A stretch of 64,000 nt of DNA, from contig NZ_MRCS01000003.1 in NCBI RefSeq assembly GCF_002303925.1, positions 1 through 64,000 on the forward strand, read 5' to 3'. This DNA comes from Pseudomonas sp. ACN8 (lineage in GTDB: Bacteria > Pseudomonadota > Gammaproteobacteria > Pseudomonadales > Pseudomonadaceae). The position numbers and the translations under genes are program-made. Positions 17,626 through 27,279 of the stretch are shown in pieces. The notes under the pieces are model-generated. The model saw only the letters and a program-made list of their open reading frames with translations, was not told the origin of the DNA and searched no databases. Numbering within the stretch: the stretch's first letter is position 1; each line of letters opens with the position of its first letter.

Positions 17626-18053
17626 ATGTACAAAAGCGCGAAGGCAGCATTGAAGTGATTGCCCAGGACCACAGCCTGTACATCCCTACCGACAACAACA
17701 CCGGCAAGCTGACCGGCACCCGGGTACATACCCCGTTCCTGTTCTCCAAGGAAATCGATGCGTCCAGCCCTTACCTGTACAAGGCCGTGACCACTGGCCA
17801 GACCCTCAAGAGTGCCGAGTTCAAGTGGTACCGCATCGATGACGCCGGTCAGGAAGTCGAGTACTTCATCACCAAGCTGGAAAACGTCAAGGTCGTAAAA
17901 GTCGCGCCAAAAATGCACGACGTCAAAGACCCGACCAAGGAAAAGCACAACCATCTGGAGCAGGTTGAGTTGCGCTACGAGAAAGTCACCTGGACCTACA
18001 AAGACGGCAACATCATTCACTCCGACTCTTGGAACGAACGCCAGAGCGCTTGA
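17562..18053 (+). CDS. hcp: T6SS tube protein Hcp
   Basis: A 163-residue Hcp. It begins MAIPVYLWLQDDGGAEIKG and has the HTPFLFSKEIDASSPYLYKA segment and the LEQVELRYEKVTWTYKDGNI C-terminal strand typical of TssD. Hexameric rings stack to form the needle tube and can carry small effectors. A strong ribosome site (AAAAGGAG) precedes the ATG. The upstream gene's frame overlaps its first 64 bases. An imperfect hairpin follows 10 bp after its stop, suggesting transcript processing that raises hcp mRNA over its neighbours. Confidence 0.97.
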   Translation: MAIPVYLWLQDDGGAEIKGSVDVQKREGSIEVIAQDHSLYIPTDNNTGKLTGTRVHTPFLFSKEIDASSPYLYKAVTTGQTLKSAEFKWYRIDDAGQEVEYFITKLENVKVVKVAPKMHDVKDPTKEKHNHLEQVELRYEKVTWTYKDGNIIHSDSWNERQSA

Positions 18054-18062
18054 TGTGAGAGG

Positions 18063-18088
18063 CCAGCAGGCGGGTTGCCGTCTGCTGG
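18063..18088 (+). terminator. Hairpin after hcp (partial terminator or mRNA stabiliser)
   Basis: CCAGCAGGCGG (18063-18073) pairs with CCGTCTGCTGG (18078-18088), eleven pairs including one G-U, with a four-base loop GTTG. No U-run follows, so it is probably a processing or stability element that separates abundant hcp mRNA from clpV, with partial read-through. Confidence 0.65.
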
Positions 18089-18195
18089 TTCGCAGTGTGC
18101 TGGGTTGAGCCTCCGTTCGCGGGCGCTGAGCCAAACACATTGAATGGCATGTGCCTTTGACGGCCCGTCGAAAATCCACAACAGGGATGTACCCC

Positions 18196-20847
18196 ATGGC
18201 CCAGAACTCCACTCGTTTGCTTCGCCGCCTCAACCCCTATTGCGCCCAGGCACTGAGCGCGGCGGCCTCCTTGTGCCAGAGTCGTGCCCATGGGCTGATC
18301 AGTATCGAGCACTGGCTGCTCAAGTTGCTGGAGCAGGGCGAAGGCGACCTGACCCTTATCGCCCGTCGCTATGAATGGGATATGGATGCAATCTGGCGGG
18401 GGCTGCTCGACCACCTCGACACCTTGCCGCGCAGTGTGCAGAGCAAGCCGCAGTTATGCAGCAAGCTGCAACAATTGATCAAGAGTGCCTGGTTACAGGC
18501 CTCCCTGGACGGTAACAACGACACCCTGCGTTCGGCTCACCTGCTGGGTGCGCTGCTGGAGTCGCCCAGCCTGCTCGCCTGTGAAGCCGCCTGGCCGCTG
18601 ATTAGCATCAGTAATACCCAGTTGCAGCGTTTGTTTGTGTCACTTGATCAACATTCCGAAGAGCGCCCACAGGTTCAACAGCAAGCGACCCTGAACAGCC
18701 TTGAACTAGTGCCAGGCTCACCCGGCACGGAACCGTCCGAGGCCTTGCACGCCATCCTGGAGAAATTCACCCAGGACATCACCGCCAAAGCCCGCACTGG
18801 GCAGATCGATCCGGTGTTTGGTCGCGACGATGAAATCAGGCAAGTCATCGACATCCTCAGCCGTCGGCGCAAGAACAACCCCATTCTGGTGGGCGAACCT
18901 GGGGTGGGCAAAACGGCTCTGGTTGAAGGTCTGGCGTTACGCATCGCCGAAGGCAACGTGCCGGACAGCCTCAAACCAGTCAGCGTACGCACCCTCGATC
19001 TGGGCCTCTTGCAAGCCGGCGCCGGTGTCAGAGGCGAATTTGAACAGCGTCTGAAAAACGTTATCGACGCCGTGCAGCGTTCGCCTCACCCGGTGCTGCT
19101 GTTTATCGACGAAGCCCACACCCTGATCGGCGCCGGTAACCAGGCCGGCGGTGCGGACGCCGCCAATCTGCTCAAGCCCGCCCTGGCCCGTGGCGAGTTA
19201 CGCACCATCGCCGCCACCACCTGGAGTGAGTACAAACAATATTTCGAGCGTGATGCTGCCCTGGAGCGGCGCTTCCAGATGGTCAAGGTCGATGAGCCGG
19301 ACGACGCCAGCGCCAGCCTGATGCTGCGTGGCCTCAAGGCGCGTTACGCCAGCCACCATGGCGTGCATATTTTGGACACAGCGGTCCAGGCGGCGGTCAA
19401 CCTCTCACGGCGCTACCTGACCGGCCGTCAACTGCCAGACAAAGCCGTCGACCTGCTCGACACCGCCAGTGCACGGGTGCGCATGAGCCTCGACTGCGAA
19501 CCCCAGGCGTTGGTCCGTCTCAAGGCCCGGAAAACCGCACTGGAGTTGGAACGTCAGGCCCTGGAAGAAGACCAGCAACTGAGCGGCAGCCCCGCCGATG
19601 AGCGTCTGGCGATTATTGCCGCGCAACACGCCGACCTGCACCACCTGCAACGTGAACTCGAGGAGCAATACCGACACGAACTCGACCTCACCCAACAACT
19701 GCTCGACGCTCGCCAGGCCGAACCCCCACGAATGGACGTCTGCCTGCAACTGCAACAACAACTGAGCGATGCCCAGGGCAACCAGCCCCTGCTGTCTCTG
19801 GACGTCAACGCCCGCAGCGTGGCCGAAGTAATCGCCGACTGGACCGGCGTGCCCCTGGGCAGTTTGCTCAAGGACGAACAAGCCAGCCTACTGGAGTTGG
19901 AACAACAATTGGGTGAACAGGTAATCGGCCAGGACCAAGCCCTCGGCGCCTTGGCCCAACGCCTGCGTGCGGCCAAGACCGGCCTCACGGACGAGAAAGC
20001 GCCTCTGGGTGTGTTCCTGTTGGTGGGCACCAGCGGCGTCGGCAAAACCGAAACCGCCCAGGCCCTGGCCGACAAATTGTTTGGTGGCGAAAAGTCACTG
20101 ATCACGATCAACCTCTCGGAATACCAGGAAGCCCACACCGTCAGCCAACTCAAAGGTTCGCCACCCGGCTACGTCGGTTACGGCCAGGGCGGCGTGCTCA
20201 CCGAAGCCGTGCGCCAGCGCCCCTACAGCGTCGTGCTGCTCGACGAAGTGGAGAAGGCGCACCGCGACGTCCTCAACCTGTTTTACCAGGTCTTCGACCG
20301 TGGCTGCATGCGTGATGGCGAAGGGCGGGAAATCGACTTTCGCAACACCGTTATTTTGATGACCTCCAACCTCGGCAGCGATGAACTGCAAGCCTGCCTG
20401 CAAGAGTTTCCCGGCGCGCCGGACAGCACCCTGCACGAGCTGCTGCGCCCGATCCTGCGCGAACATTTCCAGCCGGCCTTGCTGGCCCGTTTCCAGACCC
20501 TGATCTATCGCCCGCTGCAAGCCGATGCCCTCAAAACCATCGTCACGATCAAACTGGCTCAGGTCGCCAAACGTCTACAGCGTCACTACGGCCTGGATTG
20601 CCAGATCGACGCCGCCCTCAATGAAGCCCTGGTGGCTGCCTGCCTGCTGCCTGACACCGGCGCACGCAACATCGACAGCCTGCTCAACCAGCAGATCCTG
20701 CCGGTGCTCAGCCAGCAACTGCTGCAACGCCAAGCCGCCCAGCAGAAAACCTTTGGGGTGACCCTGGGCTACAGCGATGAGGAAGGCATCGTCCTGAACT
20801 TTATCGACGCCCAAGACACGGCATTACCCGTCGCCCTGGAGGATTGA
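18196..20847 (+). CDS. clpV: T6SS sheath-disassembly ATPase ClpV (TssH)
   Basis: An 883-residue Hsp100 ATPase from the ATG at 18196; upstream in-frame starts have no ribosome site. The N-domain (about residues 1-165) binds the TssC N-terminus. The first AAA+ module has Walker [14 protein letters not shown] and Walker [15 protein letters not shown] middle coiled-coil of Leu/Gln-rich helices follows. The second module has Walker [16 protein letters not shown] and Walker [12 protein letters not shown]. ClpV strips and recycles contracted TssB/TssC sheath. It abuts vgrG with two bases between stop and start. Confidence 0.96.
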   Translation: MAQNSTRLLRRLNPYCAQALSAAASLCQSRAHGLISIEHWLLKLLEQGEGDLTLIARRYEWDMDAIWRGLLDHLDTLPRSVQSKPQLCSKLQQLIKSAWLQASLDGNNDTLRSAHLLGALLESPSLLACEAAWPLISISNTQLQRLFVSLDQHSEERPQVQQQATLNSLELVPGSPGTEPSEALHAILEKFTQDITAKARTGQIDPVFGRDDEIRQVIDILSRRRKNNPILVGEPGVGKTALVEGLALRIAEGNVPDSLKPVSVRTLDLGLLQAGAGVRGEFEQRLKNVIDAVQRSPHPVLLFIDEAHTLIGAGNQAGGADAANLLKPALARGELRTIAATTWSEYKQYFERDAALERRFQMVKVDEPDDASASLMLRGLKARYASHHGVHILDTAVQAAVNLSRRYLTGRQLPDKAVDLLDTASARVRMSLDCEPQALVRLKARKTALELERQALEEDQQLSGSPADERLAIIAAQHADLHHLQRELEEQYRHELDLTQQLLDARQAEPPRMDVCLQLQQQLSDAQGNQPLLSLDVNARSVAEVIADWTGVPLGSLLKDEQASLLELEQQLGEQVIGQDQALGALAQRLRAAKTGLTDEKAPLGVFLLVGTSGVGKTETAQALADKLFGGEKSLITINLSEYQEAHTVSQLKGSPPGYVGYGQGGVLTEAVRQRPYSVVLLDEVEKAHRDVLNLFYQVFDRGCMRDGEGREIDFRNTVILMTSNLGSDELQACLQEFPGAPDSTLHELLRPILREHFQPALLARFQTLIYRPLQADALKTIVTIKLAQVAKRLQRHYGLDCQIDAALNEALVAACLLPDTGARNIDSLLNQQILPVLSQQLLQRQAAQQKTFGVTLGYSDEEGIVLNFIDAQDTALPVALED

Positions 20848-20849
20848 GC

Positions 20850-23225
20850 ATGCTCAATCAACTGCGTACTTTTTTTGATCACAGCCGGCACACACTCAGT
20901 GTTCGCGACCTTGATGCACGGCTTGACGTTCTCGCCTTCGAGGGCCAAGAAGGTCTTAGCCAACTCTTTAATTACCGCGTGGAGTTCACCTGCTTCGACA
21001 GTGACATCGGTGCCGAAAAAATCCTCGGCCAGAACGCCAGTTTCAGCCTGCACGGTGCACCGCACAACCTGCCATTCTTGGGTCTGAGTACGCCCACGGT
21101 GAAGCCGCTGCGCACGCTGCACGGCGTAGTCACCGGTTTCAAACGTTTGTCCGGCTCTGTTGACGAAGCCCGCTACGAAATCACCCTCGAACCGCACTTG
21201 GCCCTGCTGGGGCGGGGTAAACAGTTTCGTATCTACCAACACCAGTCGGTACCGGAGATTGTCGAAAACATCCTGCGCAGTCGCCACGACTTTGAAGGCC
21301 AGGATTTTCTCTTCAACCTGGTGCGCGATTACCCCAAGCGCGAACAGGTCATGCAGTACGGCGAAAGCGACCTGGCCTTTATCTCCCGTCTGCTGGCCGA
21401 CGTCGGCATCTGGTACCGCTTCACCCGCGACGAACGCCTGAACATCGACGTGGTGGAATTTCATGATGACCAGCGCCACTACCAGTTCGACGTCGAATTG
21501 GCGTACCGCCCGCAATCGGGGCTGAGCAGCAGCGGACAGGATGGCGTGTGGGCCTTGCAATCCAGCCATCAAGTAGTAGAAAAACACGTCAACATCCGCG
21601 CTTACCATCACCGCGTTGCCACGGCCCACCTGAACGGCGATGTTGATCAAACCCGTGGCGCCAGCACCACCTACGGCGAGGCCTACCACTACGCTGAAGC
21701 GTATACGGTGCTGGGCGATCCCTATGCCCATGACGAAGACCTGCAAAGCGAAAGCGGTTTTTTCTATGCCCGCCTGCGTCACGAGCGTTACCTCAATGGC
21801 CAGACGCAACTTAGCGGCATCAGCAGCAGTGCCACCCTGGTACCGGGTCAGGTGCTCAAGATCTCCGGAGGAGCACCGCAGGCCTTTGCACCGGGTGCGG
21901 TGATCACCCAGTTGACCACGCGTGCCGCGCGCGACCGCAGTTTTGAGGTCAGCTTTGAAGCCATTGCCTACTCGGAAACAGTGTGCTTTCGCCCCGCGCT
22001 GCACAACAAGCCGCAAATCGCCGGCACCGTCCCGGCCCGCGTCACCAGCCCGCAGGAACACGATCCCTACGGTCATATCGATATCGAGGGGCGCTACAAG
22101 GTCAATTTTTTGTTCGACCGTGATACCTGGAAAGCCGGTGAAGAAAGCCTGTGGTTGCGCCTGGCTCGACCGTACGCGGGCGATACCCACGGTCTGCACC
22201 TGCCGCTGATTCCCGGCACTGAGGTGGCCATTGCCTTTGAACAAGGTGATCCGGACCGCCCCTACATCGCCCACGCCCTACACGACAGTCAGCACCCTGA
22301 CCATGTGACCTTGCGCAATTACAAACGCAACGTGCTGCGTACGCCGGCTAATAACAAATTGCGCATGGATGACACCCGTGGGCAGGAGCACATCAAACTC
22401 AGTACCGAGCACAGTGGCAAGAGCCAGCTCAATCTGGGGCATATCGTCGATGGCGAGCGCCAGCCGAGAGGTCAGGGTGCGGAGTTGCGCACCGATGGGC
22501 ATGCCGCTCTCCGAGCGGGCAGTGGCATTTTTATCAGTGCCGATGCACAGCCCAAAGCTCAGGGACAAATGCTAGAAATGGGGTCCGCGTTGGACCGGTT
22601 GCAGCAGGCCGGCGAGCAGTTGGAAGGATTGTCGGTCGATGCCGAAGCGGCCAAGGCCGATCCTGCGGATGTGCAGGCACAAATTTCCTTGATGCGGGAC
22701 CAGATTGAGCAACTCAAGGCCTCGGTCATATTGCTCAGCGCGCCTCAGGGCATCGCGCTGACCAGCGGCAAGCATTTGCAGTTGGCGGCGAAGGACAACT
22801 TGATGCTCAACGCCGGGGCCGAGGCCGACATCAGCGTGGTCAAGCGGCTGTTTATCGGTGTGGGCCAGGGCTTAAGCCTGTTTGTGCGCAAACTGGGCAT
22901 CAAGTTGATCGCCAACCAGGGGCCAGTGAGTGTCCAGGCACAGAACGACACGCTGGAACTGATGGCCCGGCATGGGCTAAGCATCACCAGCACTGAAGAC
23001 GAAATCCACATCGTCGCCAAGAAGAAAATCACCCTCAATGCCGGTGGCAGCTACATCACGCTCGATCAGAGCCACATCGAGTCCGGTACCCAGGGGGACT
23101 ACAACGTTAAGTCGGCGCACTTCGACTATCTGGGCCCTGCTCAGCAAGTACTGGAAATGCCACAGCCACCTCAATTGACCGAGCATAAATCCAAGTCCCT
23201 GGGGCTGATGGATTTCTCTGGCTGA
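20850..23225 (+). CDS. vgrG: T6SS spike protein VgrG (TssI)
   Basis: A 791-residue VgrG from the ATG at 20850, with GGAGGA upstream overlapping the clpV end. The N-terminal ~500 residues are the gp27/gp5-like spike base (VRDLDARLDVLAFEGQEGLS, YGESDLAFISRLLADVGIWY, VDIEGRYKV-type OB region around HIDIEGRYKV). A DUF2345-like repeat region follows (APQGIALTSGKHLQLAAKDN, HGLSITSTEDEIHIVAKKKI). The C-terminus (after about residue 770) is a short tail without an enzymatic domain, so it is not an 'evolved' VgrG. The effector gene directly downstream is the probable cargo. Confidence 0.96.
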   Translation: MLNQLRTFFDHSRHTLSVRDLDARLDVLAFEGQEGLSQLFNYRVEFTCFDSDIGAEKILGQNASFSLHGAPHNLPFLGLSTPTVKPLRTLHGVVTGFKRLSGSVDEARYEITLEPHLALLGRGKQFRIYQHQSVPEIVENILRSRHDFEGQDFLFNLVRDYPKREQVMQYGESDLAFISRLLADVGIWYRFTRDERLNIDVVEFHDDQRHYQFDVELAYRPQSGLSSSGQDGVWALQSSHQVVEKHVNIRAYHHRVATAHLNGDVDQTRGASTTYGEAYHYAEAYTVLGDPYAHDEDLQSESGFFYARLRHERYLNGQTQLSGISSSATLVPGQVLKISGGAPQAFAPGAVITQLTTRAARDRSFEVSFEAIAYSETVCFRPALHNKPQIAGTVPARVTSPQEHDPYGHIDIEGRYKVNFLFDRDTWKAGEESLWLRLARPYAGDTHGLHLPLIPGTEVAIAFEQGDPDRPYIAHALHDSQHPDHVTLRNYKRNVLRTPANNKLRMDDTRGQEHIKLSTEHSGKSQLNLGHIVDGERQPRGQGAELRTDGHAALRAGSGIFISADAQPKAQGQMLEMGSALDRLQQAGEQLEGLSVDAEAAKADPADVQAQISLMRDQIEQLKASVILLSAPQGIALTSGKHLQLAAKDNLMLNAGAEADISVVKRLFIGVGQGLSLFVRKLGIKLIANQGPVSVQAQNDTLELMARHGLSITSTEDEIHIVAKKKITLNAGGSYITLDQSHIESGTQGDYNVKSAHFDYLGPAQQVLEMPQPPQLTEHKSKSLGLMDFSG

Positions 23226-23256
23226 TCCCTTTGCAAAACCCGGAGTGAAGTACACC

Positions 23257-26007
23257 ATGGCCAGCTTGTTCTCTCAGCTTTTTGATCTTTTCAGCAGTGA
23301 CCGGGGGGCACCGATTTATGTGTCAGATGAGCCGGTCTTGCCGACGCCGGAGTCACCTCCAGTTCAGTCTCATGCACTTGCGCCCGCAAGCACCGCCACA
23401 CTGCAACCGCTGAAGAACTGGAGCCATCCCTTCAGGGACAAAAATCCCCCGCTGCTGCAATTAACTCAATTGGCCAAGGCGGCGTCCGGTTACTACCCGT
23501 TGGGACGCAATGGTCTGTGGCACGGCGGAGTGCATTTCGACAGCGGCACCGCTGGCACAATGGAACAACAATCCAGCGTGCATTGCCTGGCGGATGGTGA
23601 AGTGGTGGCGTATCGCATCGACGAGCGCTCGCCGACCACGGCCTACTTCGTCAATACGCTGACTGTACAAAAGCCTTTCTCACGCAATTTTGTGCTGGTG
23701 CGCCACCGCCTTCAAGCTCCGAAGGTCGAGGGCAGTCAGGACGTGCCGCCCAGCCTGACCTTCTACAGCCTGTACATGCACCTACAGGACTGGGTGGTTT
23801 ACCACAATGACCCCGCCATCGCTCGCCCGGCGTTTTGGCCCGAGGGGCAGACCCGTCGGGTCAAGGCAACGGTGAGAGACGTACTCCCTGGCCATCCTGG
23901 GCAGCAGGGCTTGAATGTGCGTAACCAGGCGCAGCGGGGCAAGGTGCTTGCTCTTCTGGCTCAGGGCGCGGAAGTGACCCTCAGCGGTGAGGGTGATTAC
24001 CGCAAACTGGAGAACACCAACGGGCCTGACGTTCTGAAAAGTGCTGATGGTTCACTGCTCGGCTACCTTTCCATTAACTTTTTGAAACCCATCGCCGGGG
24101 GCGAGTATCAGGTCAAGGGTAATCCCTCGCTCAACGTCCGCGCCGAGGCGAGCGCTACCAGTACCATTATTACGACGCTGCCCAATGGCACGGAAGTGGC
24201 GGTCAGCGGTGAGGGCGAGTTTAGAAAGCTGGAGCGAGTGAACCAATACGTTTATTTCAATTCGCTGGAGGGCGCACGCGAGCCGTTGGCGGACCGCATC
24301 GTGGTTCTTGATCAGCCCATCGCTATCAAGGCTGGCGACTTAATCGGTCACATCGGTGAGTATCAAGACAGCGCAGCAGAGCGCCCAGAAAAGAAATTGC
24401 ACTTGGAAGTGTTCAGTGGCGATGACGTGGAAACGTTCATCGAGGCTAGTCGGGCGTGGGCGCAGCGGCTGCCTGCCACGGGTAAGACCTGGCTGAAACT
24501 GGCCAAGGGTGCCGCCGTTGTGACGCATCAAGAGCGTTTCAACATCACACAACCGCCAACCCTGAGCGCAGCCAGCACACCCATCGATGCTACTCTATTG
24601 GTTCCCAAGAGCTTGCTCGATGGGCTACCTGCCGAGAATAAAATCGCGATCCCGGCGACGGCTGAGCGCAAAGCTTGCAACTGGTACCGCCTTGAGGGAT
24701 TGCTCCACGACGCCGACCGTACGTTACTCGACGGCTGGGTGCGCGAGGAAGTGGGAGTCTCCTCCTGGGTCAATCCCTGGTCTTGGGAGGGTTACGACAC
24801 AATCTTCAATTACGACACGCCTCGGCAAACGTTGGCTTCCTTTCTGCGAACGATTAACCGCTTCAGTGAAGATCAACTCGAACGTCACGGCGCCTTGGCC
24901 GACACCTCGGATAAAGGGCCGATGAAGAGTCGGCTGTACGACATCATCGACCGTGACCGTGATGGAAAAATTACGGCTGAAGAGTTGCAAGCCGCAATAA
25001 GCCTTCCGGCGCACGCGCAATCGCTTTCGCAGTTGATCATCCACTACGAAAGTGAATGGTGCTACACCCCCAGTAAATGGGACGCGTTGGACGAAGTGCT
25101 TGGCCATAGTGGCTCAACCCCGCACCTGAACTGGGTGGCGGAGAAAGAGCGGATCAAGCAGATGAGTTGGTGGAATGAAGTGGCACCGAAAGTTGGACTG
25201 CCAGAGAGTGGGCAGGTGTATCACTTGCATCCTGTGGGGTTGCTTGGACGTTTCATGACTAATGCGAACGGAGTCCTGAATTGCAAGAAGTGTGGCGCAA
25301 CGATCAATTTAACGAAAGAGTTTCTTGAGGAAATATGCGATAGGGACGTCAACTTAGCTTTCATCGCCGCGATGGTGGAGGCGTCTGGAAGCATGTTCAA
25401 GAAGTACGGCATAGATAGCTGCGACCAGATCACGCACCTGCTGGCCCAGGCAAAAAAAGAAACTGGTGGATTCCTAAGTTTACGAGAGTCCCTGAATTAT
25501 TCCAGAAGAACTTATACGGCTGCTAGGCTTTACAGGTTAGCTCCAACGGCAATCAATGCTGGATTCGTAAGAAAAGGGATACGCTTTGAAAATGATGCAG
25601 AAAAGTTGAAGTGGATAGATGAGCACTTGATAGGGAATGATGCTGGCTATGGTGAACACTGTTTTGGAAGCAGAGAACAGCCAGGAAAAGACTTTCGAGG
25701 TCGTGGATTGATCCATTTGACGCATTATGAAACATACAAAAAATGCGCCAAGGAAACCGGTCTAGAGATTGATTTGAAACCTGAGCTTTTGGAAAGTAGT
25801 TTTGCAGTAGCCATAGAGACTGCACTATGGTTCTGGAAGGGCAGGGATATAGCCGCGATTGCGGAAAATCTATCCCTTTCCGGAGATGCCGCTGTTACTG
25901 CGGTAACTCGGCCTATCAACACCGGTTTGGCAGGGTTGTCTGATCGCCAACGATACAAGCGGGAAATTACGCTAGCCTTCAAGCATTACTTTAATGGCGG
26001 ATGCTAA
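23257..26007 (+). CDS. VgrG-linked multidomain peptidoglycan-hydrolase effector (M23-like, SH3, EF-hand, GH19-like)
   Basis: A 916-residue protein from the ATG at 23257 (GGAG upstream; a GTG at 23245 is possible). In order: a low-complexity Pro-rich linker; an M23/LytM-like region with HGGVHFDSG (about 89-97) and LYMHLQDW; two SH3-like repeats with GLNVRNQAQRGK (about 218) and SLNVRAEASAT (about 292); an EF-hand loop DRDRDGKITAEE (about 564-575); and a C-terminal lysozyme/GH19 chitinase-like domain with AKKETGGF (catalytic-Glu candidate near 733) and GRGLIHLTHYETY (near 816). No signal peptide, as expected for a T6SS cargo. It follows vgrG and overlaps the next gene by ATGCTAA. The last third is AT-richer than the first. 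Confidence 0.85.
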   Translation: MASLFSQLFDLFSSDRGAPIYVSDEPVLPTPESPPVQSHALAPASTATLQPLKNWSHPFRDKNPPLLQLTQLAKAASGYYPLGRNGLWHGGVHFDSGTAGTMEQQSSVHCLADGEVVAYRIDERSPTTAYFVNTLTVQKPFSRNFVLVRHRLQAPKVEGSQDVPPSLTFYSLYMHLQDWVVYHNDPAIARPAFWPEGQTRRVKATVRDVLPGHPGQQGLNVRNQAQRGKVLALLAQGAEVTLSGEGDYRKLENTNGPDVLKSADGSLLGYLSINFLKPIAGGEYQVKGNPSLNVRAEASATSTIITTLPNGTEVAVSGEGEFRKLERVNQYVYFNSLEGAREPLADRIVVLDQPIAIKAGDLIGHIGEYQDSAAERPEKKLHLEVFSGDDVETFIEASRAWAQRLPATGKTWLKLAKGAAVVTHQERFNITQPPTLSAASTPIDATLLVPKSLLDGLPAENKIAIPATAERKACNWYRLEGLLHDADRTLLDGWVREEVGVSSWVNPWSWEGYDTIFNYDTPRQTLASFLRTINRFSEDQLERHGALADTSDKGPMKSRLYDIIDRDRDGKITAEELQAAISLPAHAQSLSQLIIHYESEWCYTPSKWDALDEVLGHSGSTPHLNWVAEKERIKQMSWWNEVAPKVGLPESGQVYHLHPVGLLGRFMTNANGVLNCKKCGATINLTKEFLEEICDRDVNLAFIAAMVEASGSMFKKYGIDSCDQITHLLAQAKKETGGFLSLRESLNYSRRTYTAARLYRLAPTAINAGFVRKGIRFENDAEKLKWIDEHLIGNDAGYGEHCFGSREQPGKDFRGRGLIHLTHYETYKKCAKETGLEIDLKPELLESSFAVAIETALWFWKGRDIAAIAENLSLSGDAAVTAVTRPINTGLAGLSDRQRYKREITLAFKHYFNGGC

Positions 26008-26789
26008 AAATGTTTAAAATATTATCGATGATATTTATATTAGCTTCGATCGCGAGCGCGACTGCAAGTGGCCGCGAGTGCAATGAGCTCGGTCTCGTGC
26101 AGGCTTTTAGTAGTATCGATGTGCGGGAGGCGAAGGCATGTTTTTTATATACGAAAACAGGAGCGCTGCATGAGGGTCAGTTATCGCGCGATCCTGATGG
26201 AATATCTCTCTATTCAATGTCTAACCCCGGAAAGCCAGTGCTTGTCTATGATTTTCCGTACGCTGGGACAAAAGGAAAAATCAATGATGTCTTTCTTCTC
26301 TCTGTAGATGATATGTACGGCGAGATGCTCTTTGTTATTCATAGTGTTGAGACGCCAGGTTCTTGGGATGCGACAAGCGATATTTATGATGTGAGTGCAA
26401 TGAGGCTTCAGAATAAAGCCTTAGTTAAAGATCAAGCGGTTTCTCGGTTTTTTGATATGGGTGGGGACTTGGTCGACGCTCAAGGAATGCCATCTTACAT
26501 ATATCCATACAAGGATAGAAAGTCTGTGGAGGAAGCGATCCGTTCTCCCATATTTCAAACTGTCAATTCATCCAATTCAATCAAAGGTACAATCAAGGAA
26601 AAGACTTTTCTATATGGCGGTGACACCGAGCCGGCCATGCAGGATCCAAGCAAGATGTATTTGATCAAGGGTGACCAGATTACAGTGGAAGACTCAATGG
26701 CAGGCTGGTGCAAGGTCTCGTATGCGGTGAAGACAAAACTGATCACGATGTGGGTGCAATGCAAGTCGATAGTTTTTCCAAAAAATTAG
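26001..26789 (+). CDS. Probable periplasmic immunity protein for the upstream effector
   Basis: A 262-residue protein whose ATG overlaps the effector stop by seven bases. Residues 1-24 are a signal peptide (MLKMFKILSMIFILASIASA). The mature part has several beta-rich stretches and a C-terminal SH3-like segment (KMYLIKGDQITVEDSMAGWCKVSYAV). No recognised family. Export matches the expected site of a cell-wall-degrading effector, and tight coupling to its gene is typical of T6SS effector-immunity pairs. Codon use is distinctly AT-rich, as in the effector 3' end. The pairing is inference from position, signal peptide and composition. Confidence 0.7.
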   Translation: MLKMFKILSMIFILASIASATASGRECNELGLVQAFSSIDVREAKACFLYTKTGALHEGQLSRDPDGISLYSMSNPGKPVLVYDFPYAGTKGKINDVFLLSVDDMYGEMLFVIHSVETPGSWDATSDIYDVSAMRLQNKALVKDQAVSRFFDMGGDLVDAQGMPSYIYPYKDRKSVEEAIRSPIFQTVNSSNSIKGTIKEKTFLYGGDTEPAMQDPSKMYLIKGDQITVEDSMAGWCKVSYAVKTKLITMWVQCKSIVFPKN

Positions 26790-26990
26790 CAACACCCCAT
26801 GAGTAGGGATGTTCGTATTAACGATAAGCGCAGCGACTGTGGCACCGATTTATCAGGTTCCACAGACTTTGGCGTGGTTCGGTAAGGTAACCCGCTGAAC
26901 AGTCGGATGCAGTTTAGAAAACTTTCGATGACGGCTCCGCTCTTGGGAGTATTGAGTAAAAAAATTCCCGATGGGTAAGTAACTGAATCG
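26790..26990 (+). other. Short gap with possible coding remnant
   Basis: Between the immunity gene and PAAR. An ATG at 26799 opens a 28-codon frame ending at TAA 26883-26885. The same frame then stays open for about 32 further codons (containing NSRMQFRKLSMTAPLLGVL) to the stop near 26984. This could be the broken tail of a lost effector or immunity gene. No ribosome site supports the first ATG. Confidence 0.25.
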
Positions 26991-27013
26991 TTTTTTGGGG
27001 GGGGGGATAAAGC
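26991..27013 (+). promoter_or_regulatory. T6-G10 tract as the ribosome-binding region of PAAR
   Basis: Six T (26991-26996) are followed by ten G (26997-27006), then ATAAAGC and the PAAR ATG. The G-run is the only purine-rich sequence at Shine-Dalgarno distance. A tract of this length is prone to slippage, so its length could alter translation of PAAR. It could equally be a sequencing artefact. Confidence 0.5.
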
Positions 27014-27277
27014 ATGAAAAATATCATTCGTATCGGTGATAAAACCACCGGTGGTGGCACTGTTCAGTCGGGCTCCACCGTCATGGTTTTCAGGGGTATT
27101 GGCGCAGCACGCCAAGGTGATCCAGTTGATTGCCCAGTTCCCGGCCATGGTCGAACAGTGATTGCCGAGGGACATCCGGTGTTTCGTGATAATGGCGTCC
27201 CGGTTGCGTTTCATGGCCATCGCTGCGCTTGCGGTTGCACGTTGATTTCGTCTTTGCCTGAAGCGAGCGCGAGCTAG
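27014..27277 (+). CDS. PAAR-domain spike-tip protein
   Basis: An 87-residue protein spanning one PAAR domain: RIGDKTTGGGTVQSG, the ARQGDPVDCPVPGHG segment and FHGHRCACGCTLISSLPEA. The Cys/His residues (C45, H49, H68, C71, C73 region) would hold the zinc at the tip. It has no toxin extension, so it acts as a plain VgrG-sharpening cap. Its ribosome-binding region is an unusual G10 tract. The next gene starts two bases after its stop. Confidence 0.92.
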   Translation: MKNIIRIGDKTTGGGTVQSGSTVMVFRGIGAARQGDPVDCPVPGHGRTVIAEGHPVFRDNGVPVAFHGHRCACGCTLISSLPEASAS

Positions 27278-27279
27278 CC

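Noticed and set aside
20769..22274. A 501-codon frame antisense to vgrG
   Set aside because: VgrG is unambiguous on the plus strand.
20850..23225. VgrG considered as an evolved, toxin-bearing spike
   Set aside because: The C-terminus after the DUF2345-like region is a short tail without an enzymatic motif.
26786..27220. A 144-codon minus-strand frame across PAAR
   Set aside because: PAAR on the plus strand has zinc-ligand residues and fits the operon; the antisense frame has no features.
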